DNA of 64,000 bases from Cryobacterium arcticum (GTDB lineage Bacteria; Actinomycetota; Actinomycetes; Actinomycetales; Microbacteriaceae): positions 1,054,001 through 1,118,000 of the forward strand of contig NZ_QHLY01000012.1 of assembly GCF_003185895.1 (NCBI RefSeq). Reading direction: 5' to 3'. The notes beneath the pieces are model-generated. The model did no database searches and was not told the origin of the DNA. It worked only from the letters and a program-made list of their open reading frames with translations. Below, piece after piece: positions 46,643-57,500 of the stretch (within the stretch, counting starts at the first letter, position 1; each line of letters begins with the position of its first letter). The position numbers were made by a program, and so were the translations under genes.

Positions 46643-47940
46643 CGGTGTACCCGTCGGAGAAGTTTGGGCAGGTCGGCGAGATCGCCGATGGTGATGACCG
46701 TGAGGCCGGACACCGTGGACAACCGGGATTGCGCCCCGGGTTCGATGCGGAACGCGAGGGTGGTGGCGTCCTTGCCGAAGAGCGTCTGCGCGGCCCGGAA
46801 TTCGGTGAGGTCCATCAGGGAACCGGCGATCATCATGACCACACTCGGCGGCGGCAGGCGGCGGGTCGCGGCCCTGGCGAACTCGCGCAGGCTCGGAAAG
46901 AGCCCTGAGACGGCTTCGATGCGGGAGGTGTCGTCGAGCAACGCGACCGGGGTCGCGGTGCGCAAGCCGAGCTTCTCGGTGACGACGCTGAGACCGGTGC
47001 CGTCCCGGATGACCTGCAGGGCCAGCGACGCCGTCACCGACACCGCGAGTTCGAACTCGTCATCGGTCGCGTAGTAGGCGGTCTCCGATGTGTGCACGAT
47101 GGTGAGCTGGGTGCGGCGGGTCTCTTCGAACTGGCGCACCATCAGCTGGCCGGTGCGGGCCGACGTGCGCCAGTGCACGTTGCGCAGGGGGTCGCCGGGC
47201 TCGTAGGCGCGCAGGGCGTGGAAGGAGATGTCGTCGCTGGTGATCTTCTTGGTGATCTCGCCCTCGAGGTCGCGCATCAGGCCGGCGGCGGACGACGCGA
47301 TCCGGGTGGTCACAGGGTGCACGAACAGTTCCACGGCCTCGGTCCAGCGCACGGTACGCCGCATCAGCCCGAGCTGGTCGCCACGCACCGAGATGGCCGG
47401 GCCGGCCACGATGACCGCGCGGCGCTGGGTGGGCACGGCGAAGAGTTCGTCGTGCTCGGCGCCGGCAGCCAGGCCGGGGATGACGAATTCGGCGAGACCG
47501 GATCCCACCGGCAGTTCCATGCGGGCGGCCAATAGGGCTCGCTCGCCGGTGTTGGTGACGGTCATCTGGCCGAGCGCGCGTTCGCCGGCGACCACGCGGT
47601 GCGGGTTCAGCTGCAGGTCGACCTTGTAGGTGGCCCGGCCGACGATGAACGGCACGGCCACCAGCAGGGCGGCCAGCAGCGTCGTGGCCAGGTAGGTGAA
47701 TTCCACCCAGCCGAACACGACGCTCACGATGGCGGCGCCGATGGCGCCGAGTAGCACGAGCCGGCCGGCCGGGCCGACCACCGCGAAGACGGGTCGGATG
47801 CGCCCCCACAGTAGGGCGACAACTTGGCTAAGCAGCCGCCAAGCGTTGGCGCCCGCCGCCCCGAGCGCGCGCCCGACCGATCTCAGGGCGTGTCTGGCCG
47901 GTGAGATTCGTGCGGGGCCACGCTCGGCGGTGCGCTTCAT
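46639..47940 (-). CDS. DUF58 domain protein, surface cluster copy
   Basis: 433 aa. Two hydrophobic helices near residues 58-100, then the DUF58 signature RAYEPGDPLRNVHWRTSARTG (about residue 240) and a vWA-like region. The signature region is recognisable in both copies but the rest differs clearly from the protein at 24739-26220, so it is not a recent duplicate. It is joined by ATGA overlaps to moxR upstream and the transglutaminase-like gene downstream. Confidence 0.92.
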   Translation of the reverse strand: MKRTAERGPARISPARHALRSVGRALGAAGANAWRLLSQVVALLWGRIRPVFAVVGPAGRLVLLGAIGAAIVSVVFGWVEFTYLATTLLAALLVAVPFIVGRATYKVDLQLNPHRVVAGERALGQMTVTNTGERALLAARMELPVGSGLAEFVIPGLAAGAEHDELFAVPTQRRAVIVAGPAISVRGDQLGLMRRTVRWTEAVELFVHPVTTRIASSAAGLMRDLEGEITKKITSDDISFHALRAYEPGDPLRNVHWRTSARTGQLMVRQFEETRRTQLTIVHTSETAYYATDDEFELAVSVTASLALQVIRDGTGLSVVTEKLGLRTATPVALLDDTSRIEAVSGLFPSLREFARAATRRLPPPSVVMMIAGSLMDLTEFRAAQTLFGKDATTLAFRIEPGAQSRLSTVSGLTVITIGDLADLPKLLRRVHR

Positions 47941-48905
47941 GCTGCGCGGAAGGCGGGAGGAGCCACCTCGACAAGGATGCGGCTGACGATGTCCTCGGCC
48001 GTGACGCCGGCGAAGTCGGCTTCCGGGTCGACCATGATGCGGTGCGCGAGCACCGGGATGGCCAGGTCGCGGATGTCGTCGGGGCTCACGAAGGTGCGAG
48101 CCTGCGAGAGCGCCCAGGTCTTGGCGGCGCGGGCGAGGGCCAGGGCGCCTCGCATGCTCACGCCGAGGGTCGAGGAGACGTCGGTGCGGGTGGCGGTGAC
48201 GATCTCGTTGAGGTAGCCGAGCACGGCGGCATCCACGAACACCTCTGAGGCGAGCTGGGCCATGGTGACCACGGAGCTGGAGGCGATGATCGGCGTGATG
48301 CCGGCATCCCGCGCCCGGTTCGACGAGTCCAGCAGTAGCGTGACCGCGGTGTCGTGGTCGGGGTAGCCGAGTGAGGTCTTGAACAGGAATCGGTCGAGCT
48401 GGGCTTCGGGCAGCGTGTACGTTCCGGCCTGCTCGACGGGGTTCTGGGTGGCGATCACCATGAACGGGCTGCCGACCTCGTGGCTGATGCCGTCGACGGT
48501 GACCCGGCCTTCCTCCATCACCTCGAGCAGTGCGGACTGGGTCTTCGGGCTCGCCCGGTTGATCTCGTCGGCGAGCACGATCGACGCGAAGATCGGTCCC
48601 TTGTGGAACTCGAAGACTCCCTTGCCCTGGTCGTAGATGGTGACACCGGTGACGTCGGAGGGCAGCAGGTCAGGCGTGAACTGGATGCGGGAGTGCGTGC
48701 CGTCCAGGGTGTTGGCGAGGGCCTTGGCGAGCACGGTCTTGCCGGTGCCGGGAAAATCCTCGAGCAGAACGTGGCCGTTGGTGAGCATCGCGGCGACGAC
48801 CAGGCGGATGACATGTTCCTTACCGAGGATGGCCTGCTCGACATTGCCGACGAGCTTGCCGAATGCCTCGGCGAACCAGTCTGCCTGTTCCTGTGTGACG
48901 CTCAT
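47937..48905 (-). CDS. MoxR-family AAA+ ATPase, surface cluster copy
   Basis: 322 aa from the ATG at 48905 (MSVTQEQADWFAEAF). Walker A EDFPGTGKTVLAKALAN, Walker B region [20 protein letters not shown], and IATQNPVEQAGTYTLPEAQ are typical. It corresponds to the AAA-ATPase gene of the bifidobacterial PFNA cluster. It lies 85 nt after the first giant gene. Confidence 0.93.
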   Translation of the reverse strand: MSVTQEQADWFAEAFGKLVGNVEQAILGKEHVIRLVVAAMLTNGHVLLEDFPGTGKTVLAKALANTLDGTHSRIQFTPDLLPSDVTGVTIYDQGKGVFEFHKGPIFASIVLADEINRASPKTQSALLEVMEEGRVTVDGISHEVGSPFMVIATQNPVEQAGTYTLPEAQLDRFLFKTSLGYPDHDTAVTLLLDSSNRARDAGITPIIASSSVVTMAQLASEVFVDAAVLGYLNEIVTATRTDVSSTLGVSMRGALALARAAKTWALSQARTFVSPDDIRDLAIPVLAHRIMVDPEADFAGVTAEDIVSRILVEVAPPAFRAA

Positions 48906-48990
48906 TCGTTGGTGTCCGTTCTGTTGGTCTGTAGTCGAGTGCAAAAAAGTCGGGGTCTGGATGTGCCGTGGTACCGGCCGGTCAACGCCA

Positions 48991-51900
48991 TCACTGCGCA
49001 TTCCATTCGGCGCCGGAGATCTCGTTGCTGTACAGCACCGCACCGTCGCTCACCCGGGTAAGCCGAACCTGGATTCTGTCTCCGGCGGGCCGGCTTCCGA
49101 GGGTGTTCGTGAGCTCGATGGTGTCGGTTACTCCGAGCGTGTAGGTGCTCTCGGAGGTTGATCCGCCCGTCACCTGGGTGGTGATGCGGTAGTCACCGGG
49201 CACGTAGTCCGTATAAGCGACGTTCACGCGGTGGCAGATGTTGGAGTCGCTGCAGCCCGGAACGGAGGCCCCGGCGCCCTTGCGGATGGTCGCCGTGGGC
49301 GGGGGCGGCGGCGGGGTGGGCTGCGGGGTGGCTACATCCGACGAGGTCCACTCGCCACAGCCCCGCGGGTTGCATGCCTGCACCCGGTATTGGTAGGGCT
49401 GATCGATGGTTCCGATGGCCGATGCCGACAGCGCGCCGGAGGTGGAACCGTTCGCGGCGCTTCCCTGGATCCACTCGTAGTTGTAACTGCTCACCCCGCG
49501 CCCGCCGTTACTGCCCGGCGCCGCCCAAGTGAGGCTGAGCTCGCCGGTGCCCTGCCCCGGCGCCTTGAGCGTGGCACTGGCGGGGGCTCCCGGCTTGCCG
49601 TATGGCGTGATCGTGTTGCTGCCGGCGGAGGCCGTCGAAGCGCCGATCGCGTTCCGGGCGGTGACGGAGAAGGCATAGTTGCTGCCGTTGGCCAGGCCGG
49701 TGATCGAGTGGGTGCCAGCATTTGGCACCACGATGGATCCACCGGACCAGCTGATGGTGTAGTCGATGATCGGCGAGTTGTTCGACGACGGGGCGGTGAA
49801 GCTCACGGTCGCACTGGCGTCGCCTTCCACGGCCACCGGAGCGTTAGGGGCATCCGGGTTGTTGCGGATCACGAAGGTGATCCTGGCTGTGGTCTGCCTG
49901 GCGGGGTCGCCGGTGGCGTCCTTGATCTCGTAGACAACCGTGAGGGTGCCTGTGGCGCCGGATCCGGTTTTCACGGTGACATCGGTGCCGCTGAAGGCAA
50001 CGGTGGCCGTGCCGACCTGCTGCTCGATCTTGGCGCCGACGACAACGAGGGGCTTGCCGTCCTTGGCGAACGGGTTGTAGTCGTTGTCGAGCACGGGCAC
50101 GGTGACCGTGGTGCTCGGCCGGGTCTCGATGCCGTTGCCGTTGGGACCGGCGTCGTCCACGGCCTGGGGCACGGGTCGGGTCGAGGAGACCACGGTCACG
50201 TCGACCGAGCCGGGCACGGTGAACTCCTTGTAGGTCACCGTGAACGTGAGTGTGACCTTTGCGCCGGGTTGGGTGCCGAGCGGCGAGGAGATAGTGAGTT
50301 CGGCGCCGCTGAGTGACGCGGCGACCTTGCTGTCCATGCCATCGAGCGACCCGTAGCTGACCTTTTGGATGATGTCGGGGTTGGGGTGCCCGGTGGAGGT
50401 GCGCAGGTTCACGACCTGGGCGCCCTCCCCCGCTTCGACCGTGACCTTCGACGGTGTGAAGGTGGGTGCGACGTCTTCGAAGTTGGGGTCGCCCACGGTG
50501 ATCGGAATCGTGAGGGTCGCCTGCACACCCTTCGGGTCTGAGGCGCTCGTTCCGTCGGTCACGACAAAGGTCAGCGAGGCCTCCCCGCGGTACTCCGGCG
50601 CGGCGACGAAACTCAGGCTCCCGGTGCCGGTCATGGGGTTGGATCCGTCGGTGTTGGTAGCCGTTGCGCTGATCAGCAGGGCCGGGCGGCCGGACGGCAC
50701 CTCCACGATGTCGGCCAGGGTCCAGCTCTTCGAGCCGTTCATCTTGATCACCTGCGGGCCGATGTCCTTCAGGAACGGGGGCGGGAAGACCTCTTCCTCT
50801 GGGGTGGGTGTTGCCGTCGGTACGTCTTCGGGTTGGGCCGGCTGAGGGGTCTCGCTCGGCTCCGGCTTGGGCTTGGGCGGCACGATGATGAAGGCCGTCG
50901 CACTGAGCTTGTCGAGCTCGTTGGTGAGCCGGTAGGCGATCGCCTGGCGTTCAAAGGTGGGCTCGACCCGCACGGTGCCGCCTTGCTGGATGTCGCCGGA
51001 ACCAGCGTTGGGTCCTTCGAGGCTGATGGCGAGGTCCTCGATCAGGCCGCTGGGATTCTCGGCACCCTCGAGCACGTCGACCTCGACGGCCTGGCCGGAT
51101 TCGACCTCCTCGGGTTCGACGAAGTGGTCGATGGCCACGGGGTACTGCGCCTGGGCGTCCTCGGTGACCTTCACCTGCACGAAGGCGGTATCGGCGCCGC
51201 CGTGGCCGTTGGTGATCTCGTACCGCAGCGTGTAGGTGCCTTCTTCGGCCGGGGCCTCCACGATGATGCGGCTGCCGTCGACGGATGCCGTGATGCCCGG
51301 GTCCACCTCAGGTAGTTTCTCGGTGAGGGTGAGCTTGTAGCCGTTGGGGTCGGAGTCGTTGAGGGCCACGGGGATCGACCCGGTGCGGCCGGGCTTGATC
51401 TCGATCGAGTCGTCGACGGCGTTGGGAGCGAGCAGGGTGGGCGGGCGCGGGATCACGCCGATGCGCACCGCCCCTTCCGCGGTGGACCCGAGGGTGTCCT
51501 CAACCTGGTAGGTGAACGCATCCGTGCCGGCAGTGCCCGGGTAGGCCTCGTAGATGAAGAAGTCGCTGCCCTGGTCGACGATCCGGCCGAGCTCCGGCGC
51601 GCTGGTGACGTCCTTGAGGTACACGGAGTCACCGTCGGGGTCGATGCCGTCGAGGGGAACCTTCACCTTGATGGTGGAGTCCGCGAAGGTGCGCATGGTC
51701 AGCGGCAGCGGCGTGGGCGGGCGGTTGTTCTTCTCGTCCATCGCGATGACCGTGAATCGCACCGTGGCCGTTGCGGTCTCACCGAAGGCGTCCCGAATCG
51801 TGTAGACGACGCTGTAGGAACCGGCCTCCTGGGGTGCCTGATAGCGCACCTGGGTGCCGGTGACGAAGGCCAGGCCGCCGACGTTCGCGGTGTCGGCCAG

Positions 51901-54360
51901 GTCGGCGTCGACGGTCATGGTGGCGGAGTCGGGGTGGTAGTCGTTGTCGAGCACGGGCACCGTGACGATGTCGCCGGCACGCACGCTCACGGTGTCGTCC
52001 ACGGCGACAGGAGGCTGATGCTTCACCAGCGGCGGCACCGGCACCACGGTCACGCCGGCGGTGGCCGTGTTGTCGCCGTCGCTGATCGTGTAGGTGAACT
52101 GCACCTGCTCGGTGAGTGCCGCGGCGGCGGTCACCCGCAGCACGGTGTTGGTGAGGATCTCCACGGTGACGAGGTCCTGGGTTTCACTGAGGTCGACGGA
52201 CTGCACGGCGAGCACCCGGCCGCCGGGTGAGACGTCGTTGTCGAGCACCGGAATTGTCACGGGTTCGCCGGCGCGCAGGTACGCGGTGTCCTTGACCGCG
52301 ATGGGCGGTTGCACGTCATCGGGGTCTTCGAGCACGTCGACCCGGATCAGGCCGACGCTGGAGGCGGCACCGGCGCCCAGGCTGTAGGTGAAGACATAGC
52401 TGCCGGCCTTGCCTGAGGAGACCGCGACTGTGCCGCGTTCGAGGTTCGCGACGGCGCTGAGGTCGTTGGGCACCTCGTTCACACCGATGAGGGCGAGCGG
52501 CGCGCCCGACGGGGTGACGTCGTTTTTCAAGGGTTCGATCAGGGCGGTTTCGCCGACGAACACCGTGGTGAAGTCGGGGGTGCCGATCGGGTTGAGAGTG
52601 CCGGGCGCCTTCACGTCGACGGTGAGAACCCCGGTCGCGGTGAGCAGGCCGTCGGAGACGACGAACTGCACCTCCTTCACTCCCAGCTCGGCAGTCTTCG
52701 ACTCGAAGGTGACGAAGCCCTCAGGGCCGAACCGCACCCCGTCTCCGGTGGTCGGCGAGGCCGACACCAAGTAGATGTCGTCGCCGTCGGGGTCGATCCA
52801 GTCCGACAGCACGTTGTAGCTCACGATCTGGCCCTGCTCGACGCTGATCGCCCCGGCCCGGTTCGACACCGGGGCGAGGTTTTCTTCGAGCGGGCGCATG
52901 GTCACGTTGACCTGTGCCTCGGCGACCGCAGCGCGGCCATCCGCCACGGTATACCGGAAGGAGATCGTGCCTACGGCATCCTTCGCGGGCGTGAATTGCA
53001 GGGCGCGACCACCGTCGATCAGGTCGAGTGTGCCCTGGGACTCGGAGAAGCCGCTGACGTTGGTCACGGTGAGTACGTCACCGTCGGGGTCGGTGTCGTT
53101 TTCGAGCACCGGCAGTACCGTGGTCTTGGCCGGCCGCACGCCGTACTCGTCGTCGCGGGCGATCGGTGCCCGGTTCACGTTGGTGCGCTCGGCCAGGGTG
53201 TCTTCGAAGGATTCCTGGGCGGCCTTCTCGGTGCCGTCCTCGGCGTCCTCTTCCTCGGGCGGGGTCACCTCTTCCCAGTTCTCCACCAGGCGCATGTTCG
53301 AGTCGACCAACCAGACGTTGCCATTGGAGAGATTGTTCAACGCGATCACGTTGCGGTTCACCCGGAATTCGAGCACCGAACCCTTGGTGTTCTGCTCGAT
53401 CGTCTCCCGCAGCACCTTCGAACCGTCACAGTCCGCCAGGTAGCGCTGGGCACCGCCCCAAGCGGCGTGCGCACACCCGTTCAGCCACACGGGCTTGGAC
53501 ACCGACTTCGGCTCCTTCACCGCCGATTCCAACTCAGCATCAACCGTGACGATATCGCCACCGTCCAACGGAACCTTCACCAGCGACTCGGTGGTAGCGA
53601 CCAGGGCTACGTCGTTCTCGGCGCCGGTCTGCTGCAACTTGACGGCATTCTTCGGCACCGTGATCGTCTCACCGTTGGCGATGATGTGGTGGTTCTCGGT
53701 GTCGAGCAGCACCGGTGTGCCGCCAACAGCGGCGAGCTGGAACTCGCCGAGTTTCGGCAGGGTGCTTTCAGTCGGCGCCGGCGATTCGGCCGTGGGATCG
53801 AAACTGAACAGGGTCTTCTCGGTTGTGGACGCACCGAAGACCACACCATCTGGGGAGACCGCGATATGACCGCCCGCGCCGAGCGTCATGACCGGGTCGG
53901 TGGCCTTGGGGTCGAAGCTCAGCTCCCCGGCGGCATTGATCACCCAGACCTTGCCGGACTTGGCCTCCATGACGGCGATCGAGTCGCCACCGTAGACGAT
54001 CTCGGAGCCGGGCGAGACATCCACCCGTTCGCCGAGCGTCGTGAAGGCGGGGTCGATTCGTTCGATGGTGCCCACGCTGCCATCGATCAGGAAGACGTCG
54101 TCGCCGTTCTGCACCACGTCGAACGAACTCGAGGCGGCGTTGACCGAGGCGTTCAGTTCTTCGATCTGCCGGTTCAACCGCCCGGCCAGCAGTTGCTTGC
54201 CGTTCGTCACCCAGACGTCACTGGCGGTGAGGTCCACGTCGGTGACGGGAAACCCCTCGTGCAGTACGGCGAAGCTCAGGGGCACCCCGGCGAGCACCGA
54301 GAGCGCGACGACGGATGCCGACACCCGTCGACCCCGCAACCACGAACTGAGGGTCCCCAC
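48991..54360 (-). CDS. Giant cell-surface Ig-like/FN3 protein, copy A
   Basis: 1789 aa from a GTG at 54360 (AGGGGGAAT upstream), the site homologous to the start of copy B. One N-terminal membrane anchor (about 14-34). A propeller-like region (about 40-375) precedes an acidic linker (EEEDAEDGTEK). About nine cadherin/Ig-like modules follow, each with a variant of VLDNDxxPDG (Ca-binding-like), then a Pro/Thr/Glu spacer (about 1165-1200), further Ig-like modules, two FN3 domains (about 1510-1690) and a tip of about 100 residues unlike copy B. The C-terminus has no sortase or lipid motif, so the anchor is N-terminal. Confidence 0.88.
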   Translation of the reverse strand: MGTLSSWLRGRRVSASVVALSVLAGVPLSFAVLHEGFPVTDVDLTASDVWVTNGKQLLAGRLNRQIEELNASVNAASSSFDVVQNGDDVFLIDGSVGTIERIDPAFTTLGERVDVSPGSEIVYGGDSIAVMEAKSGKVWVINAAGELSFDPKATDPVMTLGAGGHIAVSPDGVVFGASTTEKTLFSFDPTAESPAPTESTLPKLGEFQLAAVGGTPVLLDTENHHIIANGETITVPKNAVKLQQTGAENDVALVATTESLVKVPLDGGDIVTVDAELESAVKEPKSVSKPVWLNGCAHAAWGGAQRYLADCDGSKVLRETIEQNTKGSVLEFRVNRNVIALNNLSNGNVWLVDSNMRLVENWEEVTPPEEEDAEDGTEKAAQESFEDTLAERTNVNRAPIARDDEYGVRPAKTTVLPVLENDTDPDGDVLTVTNVSGFSESQGTLDLIDGGRALQFTPAKDAVGTISFRYTVADGRAAVAEAQVNVTMRPLEENLAPVSNRAGAISVEQGQIVSYNVLSDWIDPDGDDIYLVSASPTTGDGVRFGPEGFVTFESKTAELGVKEVQFVVSDGLLTATGVLTVDVKAPGTLNPIGTPDFTTVFVGETALIEPLKNDVTPSGAPLALIGVNEVPNDLSAVANLERGTVAVSSGKAGSYVFTYSLGAGAASSVGLIRVDVLEDPDDVQPPIAVKDTAYLRAGEPVTIPVLDNDVSPGGRVLAVQSVDLSETQDLVTVEILTNTVLRVTAAAALTEQVQFTYTISDGDNTATAGVTVVPVPPLVKHQPPVAVDDTVSVRAGDIVTVPVLDNDYHPDSATMTVDADLADTANVGGLAFVTGTQVRYQAPQEAGSYSVVYTIRDAFGETATATVRFTVIAMDEKNNRPPTPLPLTMRTFADSTIKVKVPLDGIDPDGDSVYLKDVTSAPELGRIVDQGSDFFIYEAYPGTAGTDAFTYQVEDTLGSTAEGAVRIGVIPRPPTLLAPNAVDDSIEIKPGRTGSIPVALNDSDPNGYKLTLTEKLPEVDPGITASVDGSRIIVEAPAEEGTYTLRYEITNGHGGADTAFVQVKVTEDAQAQYPVAIDHFVEPEEVESGQAVEVDVLEGAENPSGLIEDLAISLEGPNAGSGDIQQGGTVRVEPTFERQAIAYRLTNELDKLSATAFIIVPPKPKPEPSETPQPAQPEDVPTATPTPEEEVFPPPFLKDIGPQVIKMNGSKSWTLADIVEVPSGRPALLISATATNTDGSNPMTGTGSLSFVAAPEYRGEASLTFVVTDGTSASDPKGVQATLTIPITVGDPNFEDVAPTFTPSKVTVEAGEGAQVVNLRTSTGHPNPDIIQKVSYGSLDGMDSKVAASLSGAELTISSPLGTQPGAKVTLTFTVTYKEFTVPGSVDVTVVSSTRPVPQAVDDAGPNGNGIETRPSTTVTVPVLDNDYNPFAKDGKPLVVVGAKIEQQVGTATVAFSGTDVTVKTGSGATGTLTVVYEIKDATGDPARQTTARITFVIRNNPDAPNAPVAVEGDASATVSFTAPSSNNSPIIDYTISWSGGSIVVPNAGTHSITGLANGSNYAFSVTARNAIGASTASAGSNTITPYGKPGAPASATLKAPGQGTGELSLTWAAPGSNGGRGVSSYNYEWIQGSAANGSTSGALSASAIGTIDQPYQYRVQACNPRGCGEWTSSDVATPQPTPPPPPPTATIRKGAGASVPGCSDSNICHRVNVAYTDYVPGDYRITTQVTGGSTSESTYTLGVTDTIELTNTLGSRPAGDRIQVRLTRVSDGAVLYSNEISGAEWNAQ

Positions 54361-54441
54361 CCGATTCCCCCTCATTCGTTCCTGGTACGTACTGCATGTG
54401 TGACGAGCTCATTATTATTTTCTGCTGGTGCCGGGACTTTC

Positions 54442-54477
54442 GACACTGGCCCCCTGACCGGCTATTACGCTAACACG
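54442..54477 (-). promoter_or_regulatory. Conserved promoter-proximal block upstream of copy A
   Basis: About 35 bp nearly identical to 60013-60047. On the minus strand it reads CGTGTTAGCGTAATAGCCGG at the start and ends in the complement of GACACTGGC. TAGCGT fits a -10 box; 17 bp upstream there is no -35 consensus and that part is not conserved. The block starts about 80 nt before the GTG. Confidence 0.7.
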
Positions 54478-54490
54478 CGAACCGGTCCCG

Positions 54491-54517
54491 GCCTCATGGG
54501 GAGGCGTCCCCATAGGC
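54491..54517 (-). terminator. Hairpin after copy B
   Basis: Seven-bp perfect stem (54496-54502 with 54507-54513) and 4-nt loop, extended by GCCT/AGGC pairing with one bulge. It lies 8 nt after the copy B stop and before the conserved block of copy A, so it probably separates the two transcripts at least in part. Confidence 0.6.
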
Positions 54518-54524
54518 CGCATCG

Positions 54525-57500
54525 TCAACAGTCTGAAACCGGCGCACTGGTGGTGTCCGACATCCGGATGAACCAGCCGTCGTAACTGCCGTCTTCGATC
54601 TTGAAGTAGTAGTAGTCCACCCCGCGTCGCACCGAGTGACAAATGGCATCCACAAGAGTGCCCGGCTGTAGGTATCCACGCGGATTGTCCGTGCAGCCGT
54701 GCGAGCTATTCAGGTTGTTGTTCTCGTAGGAGGCCACGCTCTCAGGACAAGTGGTCTTGGTTACGGTGGAAGGGTTGCTCGGTGTCCACGGCGGCGGCGG
54801 GGGCGGGGGCGTCACCGGAGTCGCAGCGTTCGAGGTCGCCCATTCGCCGCAGCCGCGCGGGTTGCAGGCCTTCACCTGGTAGCGGTACTGGGTGTTTGCG
54901 TTTCCGGTGGCGGTGGCGCGCTGGCTGCCGCTGGTGGAACCGTTAGCGGCGCCGCCCTCAACCCAGGTGTATTCGTAGCTGGTCACGCCTCGGCCGCCGG
55001 TGTTTCCGGGGGCGGCCCAGTCGAGGGTAAGTGCGCCGGTGCCGTCTGCTGCGGCCAGGAGCGAGGCACTCGCGGGTGCACCGGGCACGCCGTACGGCGT
55101 GACGGTGGCGCTGCCGCCGGACGGGGTGGAGTCACCCTTGGCGTTGCGGGCGACGACGGTGAAGGAATAGCCGGTGCCGTTTGTGAGTCCACCGATGTCG
55201 TATCTGCCGGCGCTGGGGACCTCTTTGTTGCCGCCGTTCCAGCTGATGATGTAGCCGGTGATGGGCGAGTTGTTCGACGACGGCGCCTCGAAGCTCACGG
55301 TCGCCATGGCATCGCCCTCGGTAGCTGACGGCGGGTTCGGCGAATCCGGCCGGTCGCGGATCACCAGGGTGATGCGACCGGTGGTACCGCGGGCGGGATC
55401 CTTGGTGGCGTCCAGAATGCTGTAGACCGCGGTGAGGGTGCCGGTGGCGCCCGGGCCGGTCTTGATGCTCACGCCGGATGAGGTGAAAGAAATCGAAGCC
55501 GTGCCGCCGCTGACGTCCTGCTCGATCGTCGCACCGACGACCTCGAGAGGCTTGCCGTCCTGCGCGAACGGGTTGTAGTCGTTCTCGAGCACGGCGATGT
55601 CCACGGTCGAGCTCGGCGTGGTCTCGATGCCGTTGCCGTTGGGGCCGTTGTCGGCCACGGCCTGCGCCACGGCGCGGGTGGATGACACCACGGTGACGTC
55701 CACCGAGCCAGGCACGGTGAACTCCTTGTAGGTGACGTTGAACTTCAGTGTGACCTTGGTGCCCGGTTTGGTTCCGAGGGGTGAGGAGACTGTGAGCTCG
55801 GCGCCCGAAATCGAGGCCGAGACATCCGTCGTTGCCCCGGTGAGGGAGCCATAGCTCAGCTTCTCGATGATGTCGGGGTTCGGGTGCCCGCTTGACGAGC
55901 GCAGGTTGACGACCTGACTGCCCTCGCCGGCCTCGACCGTGAGCTTGGACGGCGTGAAGGTGGGGGCGACGTCTTCGAAGTTGGGGTCGCCGATCGTGAT
56001 CTCGATCGTGAGAGTGGCCTGGTTGCCCTGGGGATCGTCTGCGCTGGTGCCGTCGGTCACCACGAAGGTCAGTGAGCCGGGGCCGCGATAGTCAGCGGCC
56101 GCCACGAATTTGAGGGTGTTGGTGCCGGTCATGGGGTTGCTGCCGTCGCTGTTGGTGGCGGTGGCGCTCAGCAGCAACGCAGGGCGCCCAGAGGGCACGT
56201 CGACGATATCGGCCAGCACCCAGGACTTCGAGCCGTTGACCTTGATGATCTGCTCCGGCAGGTCCTTCAGGGTGGGCGGCGGGAACGTCTCTTCGGGTGT
56301 CGGCGTCGGAGTGGGCGGCGGAGTCTCTGACGGAGTCGGTGTCGGTTCGGCAGCGGGATCGGTCTGCTCTGGATCCGGTGACTCGGCAGCCTCCGGTTCC
56401 ACCGGCTCCGGCTTGGGCATCGGCGGCACGATGATGAATGCCGTGGCGCTGAGGTCGTCGAGGTCGTTGGTGAGTGTGTAGGCGATCGCCTGACGGTCGT
56501 AGCTGGGCACGATCCGGACGATCCCGTTGCCGCGGACCTCGCCGGCATCGGACTGGGGCCCCTCGAGGGTGATCACCAGTTCGTCGATCAATCCGCCGGG
56601 GTTCTCTGCCCCGTCGAGCACATTGACATCGACGGGAGCGCCGGAAAGCACGTCGTCCGACTCCACAAAGTGGTCGATGGCCGTCGGCGGTATCGCCTTG
56701 GCGTCCTGCGTCACCTTCACCTGCACGAAGGCGGTGTCGGACCCGCCGTGCCCGTTGGTGATCTCGTAGCGCAGGGTGAACGTGCCCTCTTCGGCGGGCG
56801 CCACCACGATGACCCGGCTGCCGTCGACGGATGCGACGATTCCCGGATCGACCTCGGGCAGTTTCTCGGTGAGGGTGAGCTTGTAGCCGTTGGGGTCTGA
56901 GTCGTTGAGCACGACCGGGATCGACCCGGTGCGGCCGGGCTTGATCTCGATCGAGTCGTCGACGGCGTTCGGGGCCAGCAGGGTGACCGGGCGCGGGATC
57001 ACGCCGATGCGCACGGTTGCCTCGGCTGTCGCGCCGAGGGTGTCCTGTACCTGGTAGGTGAACGAGTCGGTGCCGGCGGTGCCCGGGTACGCCTCGTAGA
57101 TGAAGAAGTCACTGCCCTGGTCGACGATCCGGCCGAGCAGAGGCGCGCTGGTCACATCGTTGAGGTAGACCGAGTCACCGTCGGGGTCGATGCCGTCGAG
57201 GGGCACCTGCACCTTGATGGTGGAGTCGGCGAAGGTACGCATCGTCAGCGGCAGCGGGGTGGGCGGCTGGTTGGCGTCGTCGTTCTGGGCGACGACGGTG
57301 ATACGCACGGTGGCGGTGGCTGTCTCCTGGAAGGCGTCCGTGATCTCATAGACCACGCTGTAGGAGCCGGCGTCCTTGGGGGCCTGGTAGCGCACCGAAT
57401 TGCCGGTGACGAACGCCAGCCCGCCGGCGTCCTTGGTCTCTGCCAGGTCGGGCAGCACCGTCATGGTGGCGGAGTCGGGATGGTAGTCATTCTCGAGGAC

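Noticed and set aside
43517-47074. Open frame of 1185 codons antisense to the FHA, transglutaminase-like and DUF58 genes
   Set aside because: His/Gly/Arg/Gln-rich shadow frame that crosses three real genes with clear motifs.
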